Under the pieces are notes generated by a model. It was given only the letters and a program-made list of their open reading frames with translations, did not search any database and had not been told where the DNA came from. From assembly GCA_030704615.1 (NCBI GenBank), contig CM060734.1, forward strand, positions 52,780,042-52,844,041: a stretch of DNA of 64,000 nt. The letters run 5' to 3'. Below are positions 63,095 to 64,000 of this stretch, piece by piece; position 1 is the stretch's first letter; each line of letters opens with the position of its first letter. A program made the translations under genes and the position numbers. The DNA comes from Takakia lepidozioides. Taxonomy: Eukaryota > Streptophyta > Takakiopsida > Takakiales > Takakiaceae.

Positions 63095-64000
63095 CTAAAA
63101 GTTCGGATCCACATTGTATAGAGTACATCCCTTTTCTTGTACATATTGCCAATATAATTACAATTATGGTTGAGCCTTCTCAGTGATGCTATCTGCTGAA
63201 GCTAGCTAGTGGTTGGTTATTCTCCAGACCCCGGTAAAGGAACTTGGAATATTTCTTCATAGTGGGTGAGGTTCACGACCACGGTGTTCGAAATGTCAGA
63301 AAAGTTATTTGCCTGTTTGATCCACAAATTGGATTGAACCTCTCACGTTTCTGACAGTTTTTGAAGTTAGTGTCGCGCGGCTTTTACTCACCCATCCCTT
63401 CGCTATCCGAGGCGGAAATTCCAAGATAGAAGAGTTGGAAATCTCTAAGTACTCAGCCCGCGCAGAACAATCAGTCATGACCTACAGCTAGTGTATCATG
63501 GGGGTGTTTCCTATGCGTTTCCCTTTTCGCATTCATCTTAGCTACCTTTGGCATTGATAATTAAGTATCAGTTGCTTCATCAATCTATCGGTTTCCTTCA
63601 CTCATCCATTCAATCCACAGCTTCTCTCAGATCTCTCTACACAGTGTGATTGTATCGTATAAGTATCAGATTATGATTTATCAGGTATCAGGCCGAAGCC
63701 ATTATGTCTCTAATCTGCTCTACAATATCACTACCGCTTTGCATATAACAAGCATCTACTAATCCTCTTTCCTCCTTCATCGTGCTCTCCATCTCTTGCC
63801 TCCGATCTCCGCTCCTGCCTGACTCCGAAGTCCCCCTCCGAATAATGATCCTCCTTCATTCCCCGTTTCTCCCTTTATCCTCCTATCCGCGGTTCTAACC
63901 GTTTCCCTCTCTAACCGTCGTATGTGAACTAACATGTTCCCTTCACAGGTGTTGTTCCCCACAGTCGTTCCCTGTCCTACTCTTCGTTCCCTATTATCGT
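63095..64000. other. No gene recognised
   Basis: Window end. Nothing supported. The minus-strand open frame at 63777-63962 has no recognisable feature. Confidence 0.4.

Overview
This looks like nuclear DNA of a land plant, most likely a non-angiosperm with a repeat-rich genome (lycophyte, fern or bryophyte; I cannot decide which). The pointers are spliceosomal genes with GT..AG introns of about 0.1 to 1.3 kb, plant-type SEC23, a MYC-type bHLH gene, a plant USP-domain/receptor-like-kinase gene, chromodomain Ty3/gypsy elements, and small hAT-, Mutator- and mariner-like elements. Genes are sparse. Most of the window is transposable-element sequence or its debris.

Layout. 0-7 kb: decayed gypsy-type pol, a pair of ~210-bp inverted repeats, a GC-rich cryptically simple block and two unidentified decayed reading frames. 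7.3-13.7 kb: scrambled chromovirus fragments with segments in opposite orientations. 13.7-15.3 kb: a dispersed repeat. 17.6-23.6 kb (minus): an 8-exon bHLH-MYC gene whose exon phases all fit, including a 15-nt micro-exon, but with two in-frame stops. 26.1-31.6 kb (minus): an intact six-exon SEC23 gene (823 aa), the best-supported host gene here. 32-33.2 kb: a SINE-like and a mariner-MITE-like element. 34-38.4 kb (plus): an intron-containing gene resembling ATG8-interacting protein 3, ending in a W-E-L-V motif. 39.66-40.49 kb: a Mutator-like non-autonomous element. 40.5-43.2 kb: dispersed and GC-rich repeats. 43.2-53.7 kb: gene fragments, namely a 3'-truncated USP/kinase pseudogene, an orphan SDR exon, three unidentified exon-like segments, a 5'-truncated LINE, and two remnants of one unknown gene family. 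53.92-60.89 kb: a complete Ty3/gypsy chromovirus insertion with 726-bp LTRs and TAATA target duplication. 61.6-62.3 kb: an inverted repeat around a proline/glycine-rich coding fragment. 62.37-63.09 kb: a non-autonomous hAT element with a perfect 8-bp target duplication.

Functional picture. SEC23 (COPII coat, ER export) and the ATI3-like protein (possible autophagy adaptor) appear to be the only two genes likely to be functional. The bHLH and kinase loci carry disabling lesions. No operon-like or defence-like system is visible. The most unusual signals are the relocated and inverted integrase piece in the chromovirus, the disabled bHLH gene with otherwise perfect exon phasing, and several small elements recognisable by TIR and target duplication. 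Coordinates of exons come from hand reading of splice sites and reading phase and have not been checked by alignment.
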